From contig NC_018002.1 in assembly GCF_000265295.1 (NCBI RefSeq), positions 2,418,001-2,482,000 on the forward strand: a stretch of DNA of 64,000 bases. Reading direction: 5' to 3'. A program made the translations under genes and the position numbers. Below the pieces are notes generated by a model. That model was not told where the DNA came from. It did not search any database and saw only the letters and a list, made by a program, of their open reading frames with translations. The DNA is from Sulfurospirillum barnesii SES-3 (lineage in GTDB: Bacteria; Campylobacterota; Campylobacteria; Campylobacterales; Sulfurospirillaceae). This document shows positions 26,443 to 33,816 of the stretch, piece by piece (the first letter of the stretch is position 1; every line of letters starts with the position of its first letter).

Positions 26443-26516
26443 GCCCCCCTTGATAAACCATTGTGGGGGCAAAGTGATTTTTGCTTATTAAGTCGGTGCG
26501 AGGTTTAAACACCGAC
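26443..26516. other. Two stable hairpins upstream of rep; candidate double-strand origin
   Basis: GCCCCC (26443-26448) pairs with GGGGGC (26465-26470). GTCGGTG (26492-26498) pairs with CACCGAC (26510-26516) across an 11-base loop. They lie in the 140-base gap between rep and the gene before it. Rolling-circle initiators usually act on hairpins close to their own gene, so this is a plausible nick region. Confidence 0.5.
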
Positions 26517-26524
26517 CAAATAAA

Positions 26525-26550
26525 CAAAAAAAAAGGGCGGTTAAGCCCTT
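26525..26550 (-). terminator. Terminator after the ssDNA-binding-like gene
   Basis: Minus strand AAGGGC-TTAACC-GCCCTT, then nine T (26534-26525), directly after the stop of the 157-residue gene. It would limit read-through into rep. Confidence 0.8.
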
Positions 26551-26553
26551 TGG

Positions 26554-27027
26554 TTATGCGACCTTTTCCCAACTCTTCCAAATAGGGGAAAGGACTTCTT
26601 GCCCAAAATCTTTAACAAATCCTAAAGCACCCTTTAACATGTAAGTAGCGCCCATTTCTAAAGAGGTATACATCTCTTCACTCACGGTTTGGGTTAGAGT
26701 ACCGCCTTTAAACGTGAAAGTGATTTTGTAACGGTTTGGGTAAAATGTAGGAAAGCCATCAGAATCAAGAACGGGTAAACGGCTATCTTTGTCTATTCTC
26801 TCTTTCCCTTTGATAATCTCTTTTGCGGTAATTTCAGCGGATAAAGTCACCTCATTGGCGTTTACTCTTTGATTGTGTAATGCCATCATACGGTTAAAAT
26901 CTTCCATGGTGAAATTCCCTGCTAAAGGATTCATATCTTTAATCTCTACATTGTTTACAGCCTCACCGTTTTCAATCGTAGTCACAGGAACTTGCTTACC
27001 ATTAATTTCTTTCATTGTTGTTTTCAT
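26554..27027 (-). CDS. Putative ssDNA-binding protein
   Basis: 157 residues. The central part (about 55-140) has alternating strands (EVTLSAEITAKEII, RYKITFTFKGGTLTQTV, TYMLKGALGFV) consistent with an OB-fold-like barrel. It stands immediately before the rolling-circle initiator, the usual place of an ssDNA-binding protein in filamentous and related phages. No motif proves it, so the call rests on context and fold impression. Confidence 0.5.
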   Translation of the reverse strand: MKTTMKEINGKQVPVTTIENGEAVNNVEIKDMNPLAGNFTMEDFNRMMALHNQRVNANEVTLSAEITAKEIIKGKERIDKDSRLPVLDSDGFPTFYPNRYKITFTFKGGTLTQTVSEEMYTSLEMGATYMLKGALGFVKDFGQEVLSPIWKSWEKVA

Positions 27028-27218
27028 GCTATGTTTTCCTTTAAAAATTTTTCTTTTTGATATGAATTTAAAATTCGATTTGACACCAATTGAGGTGAAA
27101 CGCCACTTTCTCGAATAATATCTGCTCTAGTGATTGAACATTTTGCCCCACCTTTTTTTAATAAATTTAAAACAGATACGTAAATTTCATAATCTGCTTT
27201 TGATACTTCAAATCTCAT
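27024..27218 (-). CDS. Small helix-turn-helix protein
   Basis: 64 residues. ITRADIIRESGVSPQLVSNRILNSYQ (split across about 29-54) reads as a helix-turn-helix with a recognition helix beginning at the SPQLVSN turn. A 4-base overlap with the ssDNA-binding-like gene puts it in the replication operon. It probably regulates element transcription or copy number. Confidence 0.65.
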   Translation of the reverse strand: MRFEVSKADYEIYVSVLNLLKKGGAKCSITRADIIRESGVSPQLVSNRILNSYQKEKFLKENIA

Positions 27219-27224
27219 TTTTTT

Positions 27225-27380
27225 TTAAAACCTATCTAAAACACGACCACGAGAATCTTCTACAATTACATCAAATGTATTTTTACAAAAAAGATTTTTT
27301 ACCTTTTGAGCTTTACTAACCGCTTGAGCATAAGTAACGCATGTATCTATCACATTGCCATTCATTAAAATTTTAAACAT
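27225..27380 (-). CDS. 51-residue hypothetical protein
   Basis: Reads MFKILMNGNVIDTCVTYAQ at the N-terminus and ends GRVLDRF. A good AGGGG ribosome-binding site precedes the ATG at 27380. It overlaps the preceding gene by 16 bases and is followed 6 bases later by the helix-turn-helix gene, so it fills the operon without a gap. Composition is that of a small alpha/beta protein. Function unknown. Confidence 0.6.
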   Translation of the reverse strand: MFKILMNGNVIDTCVTYAQAVSKAQKVKNLFCKNTFDVIVEDSRGRVLDRF

Positions 27381-27676
27381 AATTGCCCCTTTTCACGGAA
27401 AGCATTAAAACGAAGAACAATCTCATGAGCCAATCTTTGAGCGCTCCCAAAAGTGCGTTCATAGTTGTAAACATTGCCCGAATGGTAAAGCTTTATCTCA
27501 CCGCATGGATATTTAGCGCCCTCATGTTCAAGATGAAGAAGAACAGAACGAAAGGTTAAATCATCATGTACAGAATAGCCGAGAATAAAATCATTAATAA
27601 AAAGCTCTTTATCAAATTGAAAAAGAGGAAATGGAGAGGGTTTTTTTGGAATCTTATTAAAAACAATATCAGACAT
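27365..27676 (-). CDS. Hypothetical protein of the replication operon
   Basis: 103 residues, soluble, no known domain. Contains SVLLHLEHEGAKYPCGEIKL and a C-terminal helix (SAQRLAHEIVLRFNAFREK). Its start overlaps the 3' end of the recombinase gene by 8 bases, so the recombinase and this gene are almost certainly cotranscribed and coupled. This ties the IS110-type recombinase to the replicon rather than to a separate insertion sequence. Confidence 0.7.
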   Translation of the reverse strand: MSDIVFNKIPKKPSPFPLFQFDKELFINDFILGYSVHDDLTFRSVLLHLEHEGAKYPCGEIKLYHSGNVYNYERTFGSAQRLAHEIVLRFNAFREKGQLCLKF

Positions 27677-28625
27677 TTACGAATCCTTGATTAAATTTAA
27701 TGTAAACAGCTCTAAAGATATGAGCCATACAAGCTACAAGAGCCACCATTTTTGCTTTTCCACCCAAGACCATACGGTCATATTTTTCTTTGATAATGGG
27801 ATTAAAACGAAGAGAGACCATAGCCGACATGTAGAGAAGTTTTCTAACGAGAGAACTTCCACGCTTAGAAATTTTCTCTCTTTTATAAACAGAAGAGCCA
27901 CTCTCAAAAACACGAGGTGAAAGACCTACAAAGCTTTGAAGTTGTTTCAATGTGTAATTTTGAGAACTAAGAAAAATGGGGATGAGTTCTAAAAGAAGAG
28001 CATAACCTACACCCTTAATATCACTTTTAATTGATTCAACATGGGGATAAAGGGCAATAAGAACTTTTTGCGCTTCTTTTGAAAGTTGTTTTTTAACTTC
28101 CTTGATTAAAGAAAGAAGGGAAGATAAGGCATTATCAAGATAGAGAACATCATTATCTTTTTGGGAATGGATAAAATTTTTTAACTGTGTATTCAACTTA
28201 CTGAGCAATGACAAAGAAGCGTTATATTTTTTGAGTATTTTTTGAGATTGATTGAACGTAGTTTTAAAATCATCTTCACTTAATGTTTGGATGTATTTTG
28301 TAATACCTAAAGAATCAATGACATCATTTTTTTTACGAGCATTTAAATGTTTTAAGTAATGATGCATGGTATAAGGATTAACCATCACCTGCTTAAAATT
28401 AGCCTCATGGCAGAGCTTTTGGAGTACGTGCATATAATTTGAAGTAGCTTCATAGCCAAAAAAGAAAGAAGATTTTTTATAGGTTTTTTGGAGATAATCA
28501 AAAAAGCCTAAAATCGAAGATTCATTATTAAAGATAGTCAAACTATCATATTTTAATCCATCAAGAGAAAAAGAAATATCCAAAGTATCTTTGGAAACAT
28601 CAACACCTACAAAAACTTTACTCAT
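27669..28625 (-). CDS. IS110-family DEDD recombinase acting as the element's integrase
   Basis: 318 residues. The RuvC-like N-terminal domain carries the DEDD residues Asp9 (FVGVDVSKD), Glu59 (GYEATSNY), Asp101 and Asp104 (KNDVIDS). The C-terminal Transposase_20 domain has GLSPRVFESGSS with Ser242, at the position of the catalytic serine in this family, and ISKRGSSLVRKLLYMSAM. IS110 enzymes recombine donor and target DNA at a dinucleotide core using a bridge RNA encoded next to the gene. Here that RNA is recognisable upstream and its guides match the ends of the complete 11.8-kb element. Ribosome-binding site AAGGGG. Confidence 0.93.
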   Translation of the reverse strand: MSKVFVGVDVSKDTLDISFSLDGLKYDSLTIFNNESSILGFFDYLQKTYKKSSFFFGYEATSNYMHVLQKLCHEANFKQVMVNPYTMHHYLKHLNARKKNDVIDSLGITKYIQTLSEDDFKTTFNQSQKILKKYNASLSLLSKLNTQLKNFIHSQKDNDVLYLDNALSSLLSLIKEVKKQLSKEAQKVLIALYPHVESIKSDIKGVGYALLLELIPIFLSSQNYTLKQLQSFVGLSPRVFESGSSVYKREKISKRGSSLVRKLLYMSAMVSLRFNPIIKEKYDRMVLGGKAKMVALVACMAHIFRAVYIKFNQGFVNV

Positions 28626-28649
28626 GGTAAACCCCTTTTTATGTATAAT

Positions 28650-28773
28650 GTGTACTTCTTTTTACTTGTAAACGTGCTCATATGACACTAGATTATTATT
28701 AAAAGTTAGTACACGAATTCCCCTTATCTACAATACAGGCTTGAAGCCTTAGTACAATAACAGGATGAATTCG
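28650..28773 (-). ncRNA. Bridge RNA with target-binding and donor-binding loops
   Basis: Minus-strand transcript, minimal region. Loop 1: outer stem CGAATTC (28773-28767) / GAATTCG (28720-28714) and apical hairpin AGGCTTCAAGCCT (28749-28737). Its 5' guide TTATTGTACT (28760-28751) matches the host flank of the LE at 9 of 10, and its 3' guide TATTGTAGAT (28735-28726) matches the plus strand at 17017-17026 at 9 of 10. Loop 2: outer stem GTGTACT (28714-28708) / AGTACAC (28656-28650). Its 5' guide ends ATAATCT, identical to the RE end, and its 3' guide TTACAAG (28671-28665) is complementary to the LE start CTTGTAA. The true 5' end is probably nearer 28795. Confidence 0.85.
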
Positions 28774-28795
28774 CATATCGGAATAACGAGAGAAT

Positions 28796-28810
28796 CTTAC
28801 AAGTACAATA
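28796..28810 (-). other. Element left end (LE)/host junction with CT core
   Basis: Minus strand reads TATTGTA-CT-TGTAAG. Host side plus core matches the 5' target guide of the bridge RNA (TATTGTACT, 9 bases). Core plus element side (CTTGTAA) is complementary to the 3' donor guide (7 bases). The core dinucleotide is 28803-28802. Confidence 0.8.
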
Positions 28811-28855
28811 TAAATCCTAGTTCATTGATTTACTTCATCGCTAAAGGTTAGATAT

Positions 28856-29467
28856 ATGCAAGCAGTGTGGGATGAGAAGTTTAAAGAGGCGGATTTTATC
28901 TATGGAGAAGCGCCAAATGCCTTTGTTCAAGAGAATTTTGATCGTCTGGAAAATGCCCAAAACATTCTTTGTCTGGGAGAAGGTGAGGGACGCAATGCGC
29001 TTTTCTTAGCAGAACAAGGCATTGCACATGTTGAGGCCTTAGATGCATCGTTTGTTGCCCTTTCAAAACTAAGACGCTATGCCAAAGAGCGTTATCTTCG
29101 CATTACCGTTCATCATACGCTGCTAAACCAGTGGGATGCCCCCACCAATCTCTACGATGCGATTGTGTGTACCTATTTGCATCTCCCCAACGATGAACAG
29201 CCTCTCTTGTTTGAGAAATCACTGCAAGCCCTCAAAGAAAAAGGGCTCTTTATTGCAGAATTTTTCAGTAAAAGCCAACTGCAATTTAAAAGCGGGGGTC
29301 CACGGGATGAAAAGATACTTTATGACCTTCATGAACTCAGCCAAATCCTTAAAAAACTTCCATGCCATGTGCATAAGCTCTCGCAAGAAATTGTGATACT
29401 CAATGAAGGGGAAAAACATAAAGGCAGAGGAAGCGTTATTCGTATGATTTTAGAAAAAACCGCCTAA
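28856..29467 (+). CDS. Class I SAM-dependent methyltransferase
   Basis: 203 residues. SAM-binding motif I is ILCLGEGEGRNALFLAEQG (about 38-56), followed by the acidic VEALDAS and an IVCTYLHLP motif. The type resembles TehB/YgiT-neighbour small methyltransferases; the substrate is unknown. It begins 52 bases from the insertion junction and originally lay divergent to the FmdE-like gene. Confidence 0.85.
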   Translation: MQAVWDEKFKEADFIYGEAPNAFVQENFDRLENAQNILCLGEGEGRNALFLAEQGIAHVEALDASFVALSKLRRYAKERYLRITVHHTLLNQWDAPTNLYDAIVCTYLHLPNDEQPLLFEKSLQALKEKGLFIAEFFSKSQLQFKSGGPRDEKILYDLHELSQILKKLPCHVHKLSQEIVILNEGEKHKGRGSVIRMILEKTA

Positions 29468-30006
29468 GGCTGAATCGTCCCATAATAACGGCTTCGTTCA
29501 CTATTTTCAACCCATACATACGAAGGATCATCGTTTAATTTTCCCCAATAGAGTACCCCCGAATTTCGCCATGGATCTAGCAAAATACCCGTGGGAAAAG
29601 GGGCATTTTTAGCCACAACCACCACACTGTTATGCTCATCAAACGCACCCTTATTCGCCACACCCCATCGTAAATCAAAACTTTCATAATGCCCTTTTTT
29701 GAGGTGTGCCATCATATCCTCACTCCACTCATAACACAAGCCTCGCTCTTTAATACCTGTGTTGATTAAAAAATTATGAAACGTAGGCGGAGAGACCAGT
29801 CCATACTTCTTCGCTAAAGTCTGAGGGTAGCTTAACGCTTCATACGCCAACAGCCGAGCCTCTGGATAGCTAACATTTTCACCTAAGTGCATCAACTCCT
29901 GTGTTAATGTTTCTAAACCATCACGCTTTACATGTAACGCATCGTATTTCACACTGCATCCCACAAAAAAGAGCATGATGACAATACCAAGAACCCCGTG
30001 CTTCAT
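29464..30006 (-). CDS. Lipoprotein of unknown function
   Basis: 180 residues with a lipoprotein signal peptide ending FFVGCSVKYD (Cys about residue 17). The mature part has a GLCYEWSEDM segment and RWGVANKGAFDEHNSVVVVA, suggesting a papain-like or transglutaminase-like fold with Cys and His, but this is only a pattern impression. Start overlaps the phosphoesterase stop by 4 bases; the 3' end overlaps the convergent methyltransferase gene by 4 bases. Confidence 0.7.
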   Translation of the reverse strand: MKHGVLGIVIMLFFVGCSVKYDALHVKRDGLETLTQELMHLGENVSYPEARLLAYEALSYPQTLAKKYGLVSPPTFHNFLINTGIKERGLCYEWSEDMMAHLKKGHYESFDLRWGVANKGAFDEHNSVVVVAKNAPFPTGILLDPWRNSGVLYWGKLNDDPSYVWVENSERSRYYGTIQP

Positions 30007-31124
30007 GCGTTTGGCTTTAAAATAAGTTTGACAATTTCACTAGGAGCCATCACCCTCACTGCAGGTCCCCAGTATCCTGCGCCGTTGCTGACAAACACCT
30101 GTGTGGTTTTTGAATGCTGATACAATCCACTAAGATACGGTTGATCCAATAAGACTAAAAGCCCAAACGGAAAAATTTGCCCACCGTGGGTATGCCCACT
30201 TATCATCAAATCGACGTTCTCATCTTTTAACTCTTTAATGAATTTTGGCTGATGCGCCAATAAAATTGTTGGCAATTCAGGCGCTACATGTAAAAAGGCT
30301 TGAGGGGCATCAGGGGGCGAAAAATCAAAGCGTTTGCCTATCATATCCATCACGCCTACAAGATTAATCGTATTGTGAATGACCATAGAACGATTGGGTA
30401 AAATATGCACGCCTAAAGATTCTACATGCGCCATAATGTCATGAACTCCATAAAAATACTCATGATTGCCTGGAACAAAATAGACACCTAAACGGCTTTT
30501 TATCGTACCTAAGCTGTCTAATTTATCTCCAATTTCATGCACGGGCATATCCACCAAATCACCTGTAATCACAACAATATCAGCATTAAGGGTATTTATT
30601 TTGTCTACAATGTCATCCATGAATGCTTTACCCAAAACTTTACCAATATGCACATCACTAATCTGCACAATGCTAAGCTCCTCACGCAATCCTTGAATCA
30701 GCACTTCCACCTCTTTAATCACAGGCGCTTTCATACCGTTGAAAAAACCTTTGAGCATGTACGAGAGTGCCAAAAGAAGCATGGTCACATCAAAGACCAT
30801 TTTCAGGAAAAGACGTCTGGAGTAATCGTGCGGAATTTTGGCATACGGGATGTGAAACAAATCATAAAGCAGTGCCACACAAAAAAGCATAAAAGAGACC
30901 CCAATCATCGCTGAAAAAAGAGCATACAAAAAAGGATCCAATCCATCTAAACGCAAAAACATAAAATAAGAAATTTCACACAGCGTGATCAGCACCATGC
31001 CCACTTTAATGGGCAGCTGAATCTTGCGTAAAAAATCTAAACGCTTTAAGAAGCGTTGATAGCTGTAAAGATTAATAAGCGATAAAACAATAAGCGCTAC
31101 CAACGCAAAGGAAAGGCGAAACAT
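30003..31124 (-). CDS. Membrane-bound metallophosphoesterase (YkuE/YaeI-like)
   Basis: 373 residues. Four transmembrane helices occupy the first 130 residues. The calcineurin-like domain follows with the metal motifs in order: QISDVHIGK, VITGDLVD, VPGNHEYFYG and ISGHTHGGQIFP. Relatives hydrolyse lipid phosphates such as UDP-diacylglucosamine or act on unknown substrates. Followed by a coupled lipoprotein gene. Confidence 0.88.
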   Translation of the reverse strand: MFRLSFALVALIVLSLINLYSYQRFLKRLDFLRKIQLPIKVGMVLITLCEISYFMFLRLDGLDPFLYALFSAMIGVSFMLFCVALLYDLFHIPYAKIPHDYSRRLFLKMVFDVTMLLLALSYMLKGFFNGMKAPVIKEVEVLIQGLREELSIVQISDVHIGKVLGKAFMDDIVDKINTLNADIVVITGDLVDMPVHEIGDKLDSLGTIKSRLGVYFVPGNHEYFYGVHDIMAHVESLGVHILPNRSMVIHNTINLVGVMDMIGKRFDFSPPDAPQAFLHVAPELPTILLAHQPKFIKELKDENVDLMISGHTHGGQIFPFGLLVLLDQPYLSGLYQHSKTTQVFVSNGAGYWGPAVRVMAPSEIVKLILKPNA

Positions 31125-31130
31125 TGTATT

Positions 31131-32459
31131 TTATTTTAAAGACTCAAAATAACGCTTGCTCTCAATGGAAACTACTTTTGAAAGTAAAAGAAGCGCAATT
31201 AAGTTTGGAATCGCCATTAACCCATTCATTAAGTCCGAGAAATTCCATACAAATTCCAATTTCATCATTGCTCCAACCATAACACCTGCAATAAACAAAA
31301 CACGATACAGACGAATAAAACGCTCACCAAAAATATACTCAAACGCTTTTTCACCATAATAACTCCACCCTAAAATTGTAGAGTATGCAAACAAAACCGT
31401 AGCAATAACCACAACGACCACACCAAAAGAACCCAAATGCAAGCCAAAGCTTTGCATGGTCAGTGTTCCTGCACTCACCCCTTCTTGCCAAAACGGTGAA
31501 ATTAAAATAATTAAAGCTGTCATCGTACACACGACTAAGGTGTCAATAAAGGTTTGAGTCATGCTCACCAATGCTTGTCTCACAGGATCATTGGTTTTAG
31601 CAGCAGCTGCTGCGATAGGGGCAGAACCCAAACCTGATTCGTTGGAGAAGACACCTCGTGCCACACCAAAACGAATGGCTGCTGCCATCGTAGCACCTAC
31701 AAACCCACCACCTGCGGCAATGGGGTTAAACGCATGGTAAAAAATCAGTCCAAAGGCGCCACCAATTTTATCGGCGTTCATCACTAAAATAATCAATGCC
31801 ACGGAAATATATGCCACAATCATAAAGGGAACCAACACAGACGTAAACTTTCCAATGGACTTAATACCCCCTAAAATAACCAGCGCAGTTAATGTTAGAA
31901 GCACCAAACCTGTCACCCAATGAGGAATTGCCATTTGTGTCTCTAAAATAGTTGCAACAGCATTGGCTTGTGTCATATTGCCAATACCAAAGGCGGCAAG
32001 AGCCGTAAAAACCGCAAACATCATACCAAGGCGAGGCATATCTAAGCCGTACGTTAGGTAATACATTGGTCCACCTTTATAGCCATGGTGCCCTCTTTGA
32101 CGGTACTTGACTGCCAAAACGGCCTCAGAGTATTTGGTTGCCATTCCCACTAAACCCGTGACCCACATCCAAAAAATAGCTCCTGGTCCACCTAGCGTAA
32201 TGGCCGTTGCGACACCAACAATATTTCCAATGCCCACCGTTGCAGCAAGGGCTGTCATCAGGGCAGCAAAATGGCTAATTTCACCCTCACCATCGCTCTC
32301 TTTATGAAAAATAAGCTTCAAGGCATGCGGTAATGCCCAAAATTGCATTCCTTTTAAAATAATCGTTAAATAAACACCTGTTCCTACCAATAAAATCAAC
32401 ATCGGAGGACCCCAAACAATGGCTGAAAGGTTTGAAATAATCGTTTCTAATAATTCCAC
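31131..32459 (-). CDS. Sodium:alanine/glycine symporter (AGCS family)
   Basis: 442 residues, about 11 transmembrane helices. The family signature region GGPGAIFWMWVTGLVGMATKYSE and the segment GVFSNESGLGSAPIAAAAA (both split here across helices) are clear, as is YYGEKAFEYIFG near the end. Imports alanine or glycine with sodium. It lies 12 bases after the NCS2 permease gene. Confidence 0.92.
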   Translation of the reverse strand: MELLETIISNLSAIVWGPPMLILLVGTGVYLTIILKGMQFWALPHALKLIFHKESDGEGEISHFAALMTALAATVGIGNIVGVATAITLGGPGAIFWMWVTGLVGMATKYSEAVLAVKYRQRGHHGYKGGPMYYLTYGLDMPRLGMMFAVFTALAAFGIGNMTQANAVATILETQMAIPHWVTGLVLLTLTALVILGGIKSIGKFTSVLVPFMIVAYISVALIILVMNADKIGGAFGLIFYHAFNPIAAGGGFVGATMAAAIRFGVARGVFSNESGLGSAPIAAAAAKTNDPVRQALVSMTQTFIDTLVVCTMTALIILISPFWQEGVSAGTLTMQSFGLHLGSFGVVVVVIATVLFAYSTILGWSYYGEKAFEYIFGERFIRLYRVLFIAGVMVGAMMKLEFVWNFSDLMNGLMAIPNLIALLLLSKVVSIESKRYFESLK

Positions 32460-32471
32460 AAAAGCTCCTTT

Positions 32472-33728
32472 TTAATAGCCATCAAAATGGCGTGTTTTTG
32501 GCAAAATAAAATTCAACAAAATACCTACAATAGCGCCTAATCCAATACCACTAAACTTCACACCACCCAAATCAAAACTCATGCCCCCAATAGCAAAAAC
32601 CAAAATAATGGAGACAATAATCATATTACGAGGCTCTGCCATATCAACATTGCCTTTAATCAATGTCTCCATACCGATAGAAGCAATAAGCCCAAACAAG
32701 AGCAATAAAATACCCCCCATTACAGGCACAGGAATCGTCGCTAAAAATCCACCCAGTTTTCCAACAAAAGCTAACACAATAGCACACAATGCCGCCCATG
32801 TCATCACAGCAGGATTGTACGCTTTAGTAATGGTAACAGCTCCCGTCACTTCAGAATAAGTAGTATTGGGAGGTCCTCCTAAGAAGGAAGCTAACATCGT
32901 TGCTAATCCATCGCCCAAAAGTGTTTTTTTCAAACCTGGCTTTTCCAAATAATCCCGTTTGGTAACATTACTAATCGCCAACATATCCCCCACATGCTCA
33001 ACAGCAGGGGCAATAGCAATAGGTAAAATATATAAAATCGCCTCCCAATTAAGCTCAGGTGCTGTAAAAGACGGGATCGCAAACCATGGAGCATTGATCA
33101 TCGCATCAAAACGTACCACACCAAGCATAAGGGCGACACCATACCCACCAATAATGCCAAACATAATAGGCAAGAGTCGAAAAACACCCTTACCAAGTAA
33201 GGTAATCAACACCGTAATCACCAAGGCAACCAGAGAAATGGTTATGGCTTGAGCAAAAGGAACTAAAACGATCGCACCATCCCCCGTCTTACCCATTGCC
33301 ATATTGACCGCAACAGGAGAGAGAATCAACCCAATGGTCATAATCACAGGACCCGTGACGACAGGAGGCAAAAGCCTATGAATAAAATTACTGCCTCGAA
33401 GATGAATTAAAAGGCTCAACAGTACATAAAATAAACCTGCTGCCACCAATCCACTCATAGTGCCTGCAATACCCCACGTTTTTACGCCATACAAAATAGG
33501 CGCAATAAAGGCAAACGAAGAAGCCAAAAAAACAGGAGGAATTGGTTTGCGTGTTACAAGTTGGAAAAGCAATGTTCCAGCACCTGCCGTAAAAAGGGCT
33601 ACGTTAGAATCCAGTCCTGTAAGCATAGGTACGAGCACCAATGCGCCAAAGGCAACAAATAAAAATTGTAAGCCAACAATGCTCTCTTTGAGCCTAAAAA
33701 CATAATCTGTACGATGGAGCATCCACAC
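32472..33728 (-). CDS. NCS2-family uracil/xanthine permease
   Basis: 418 residues with about 12 to 14 transmembrane helices. Family motifs VEHVGDMLAISNVT and GPPNTTYSEVTGAV are present, closest in style to UraA/RutG-type uracil transporters. Proton-coupled nucleobase uptake is expected; exact substrate not decidable. A TTATAATA box lies about 45 to 55 bases upstream of the start. Confidence 0.9.
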   Translation of the reverse strand: MWMLHRTDYVFRLKESIVGLQFLFVAFGALVLVPMLTGLDSNVALFTAGAGTLLFQLVTRKPIPPVFLASSFAFIAPILYGVKTWGIAGTMSGLVAAGLFYVLLSLLIHLRGSNFIHRLLPPVVTGPVIMTIGLILSPVAVNMAMGKTGDGAIVLVPFAQAITISLVALVITVLITLLGKGVFRLLPIMFGIIGGYGVALMLGVVRFDAMINAPWFAIPSFTAPELNWEAILYILPIAIAPAVEHVGDMLAISNVTKRDYLEKPGLKKTLLGDGLATMLASFLGGPPNTTYSEVTGAVTITKAYNPAVMTWAALCAIVLAFVGKLGGFLATIPVPVMGGILLLLFGLIASIGMETLIKGNVDMAEPRNMIIVSIILVFAIGGMSFDLGGVKFSGIGLGAIVGILLNFILPKTRHFDGY

Positions 33729-33816
33729 CTCTTTATACGAATTTTTTGAAAGATTTTAGAATTTTAAAAGTCTTATTATAATAGACAAAAAAAGAAAAAA
33801 AAGAAAAAAATTGTTC

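Larger units (their letters stand above)
17023..28803 (-). mobile_element. 11.8-kb phage-like replicon integrated by an IS110-family bridge-RNA recombinase
   Basis: The boundaries are set by a CT core (minus strand) at 17024-17023 and at 28803-28802, predicted from the guide loops of the bridge RNA at 28650-28773. The element separates two divergent host genes that would otherwise be about 86 bases apart. Most genes run on the minus strand: recombinase, four small genes including a possible ssDNA-binding protein, Rep_trans-like initiator, M15 peptidase, virion-like proteins and small membrane proteins. A three-gene plus-strand block encodes a tail-fibre-like protein. No tyrosine/serine integrase, terminase or Zot-type ATPase is visible. 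It is likely a prophage of a small, possibly ssDNA, tailless phage; a non-viral rolling-circle element is the alternative. Confidence 0.85.

Noticed and set aside
27669-28855. A stand-alone IS110 insertion sequence at the end of the prophage
   Set aside because: The guide matches locate the second end at 17023 rather than just past the recombinase, and the recombinase gene overlaps the next gene of the replication operon.
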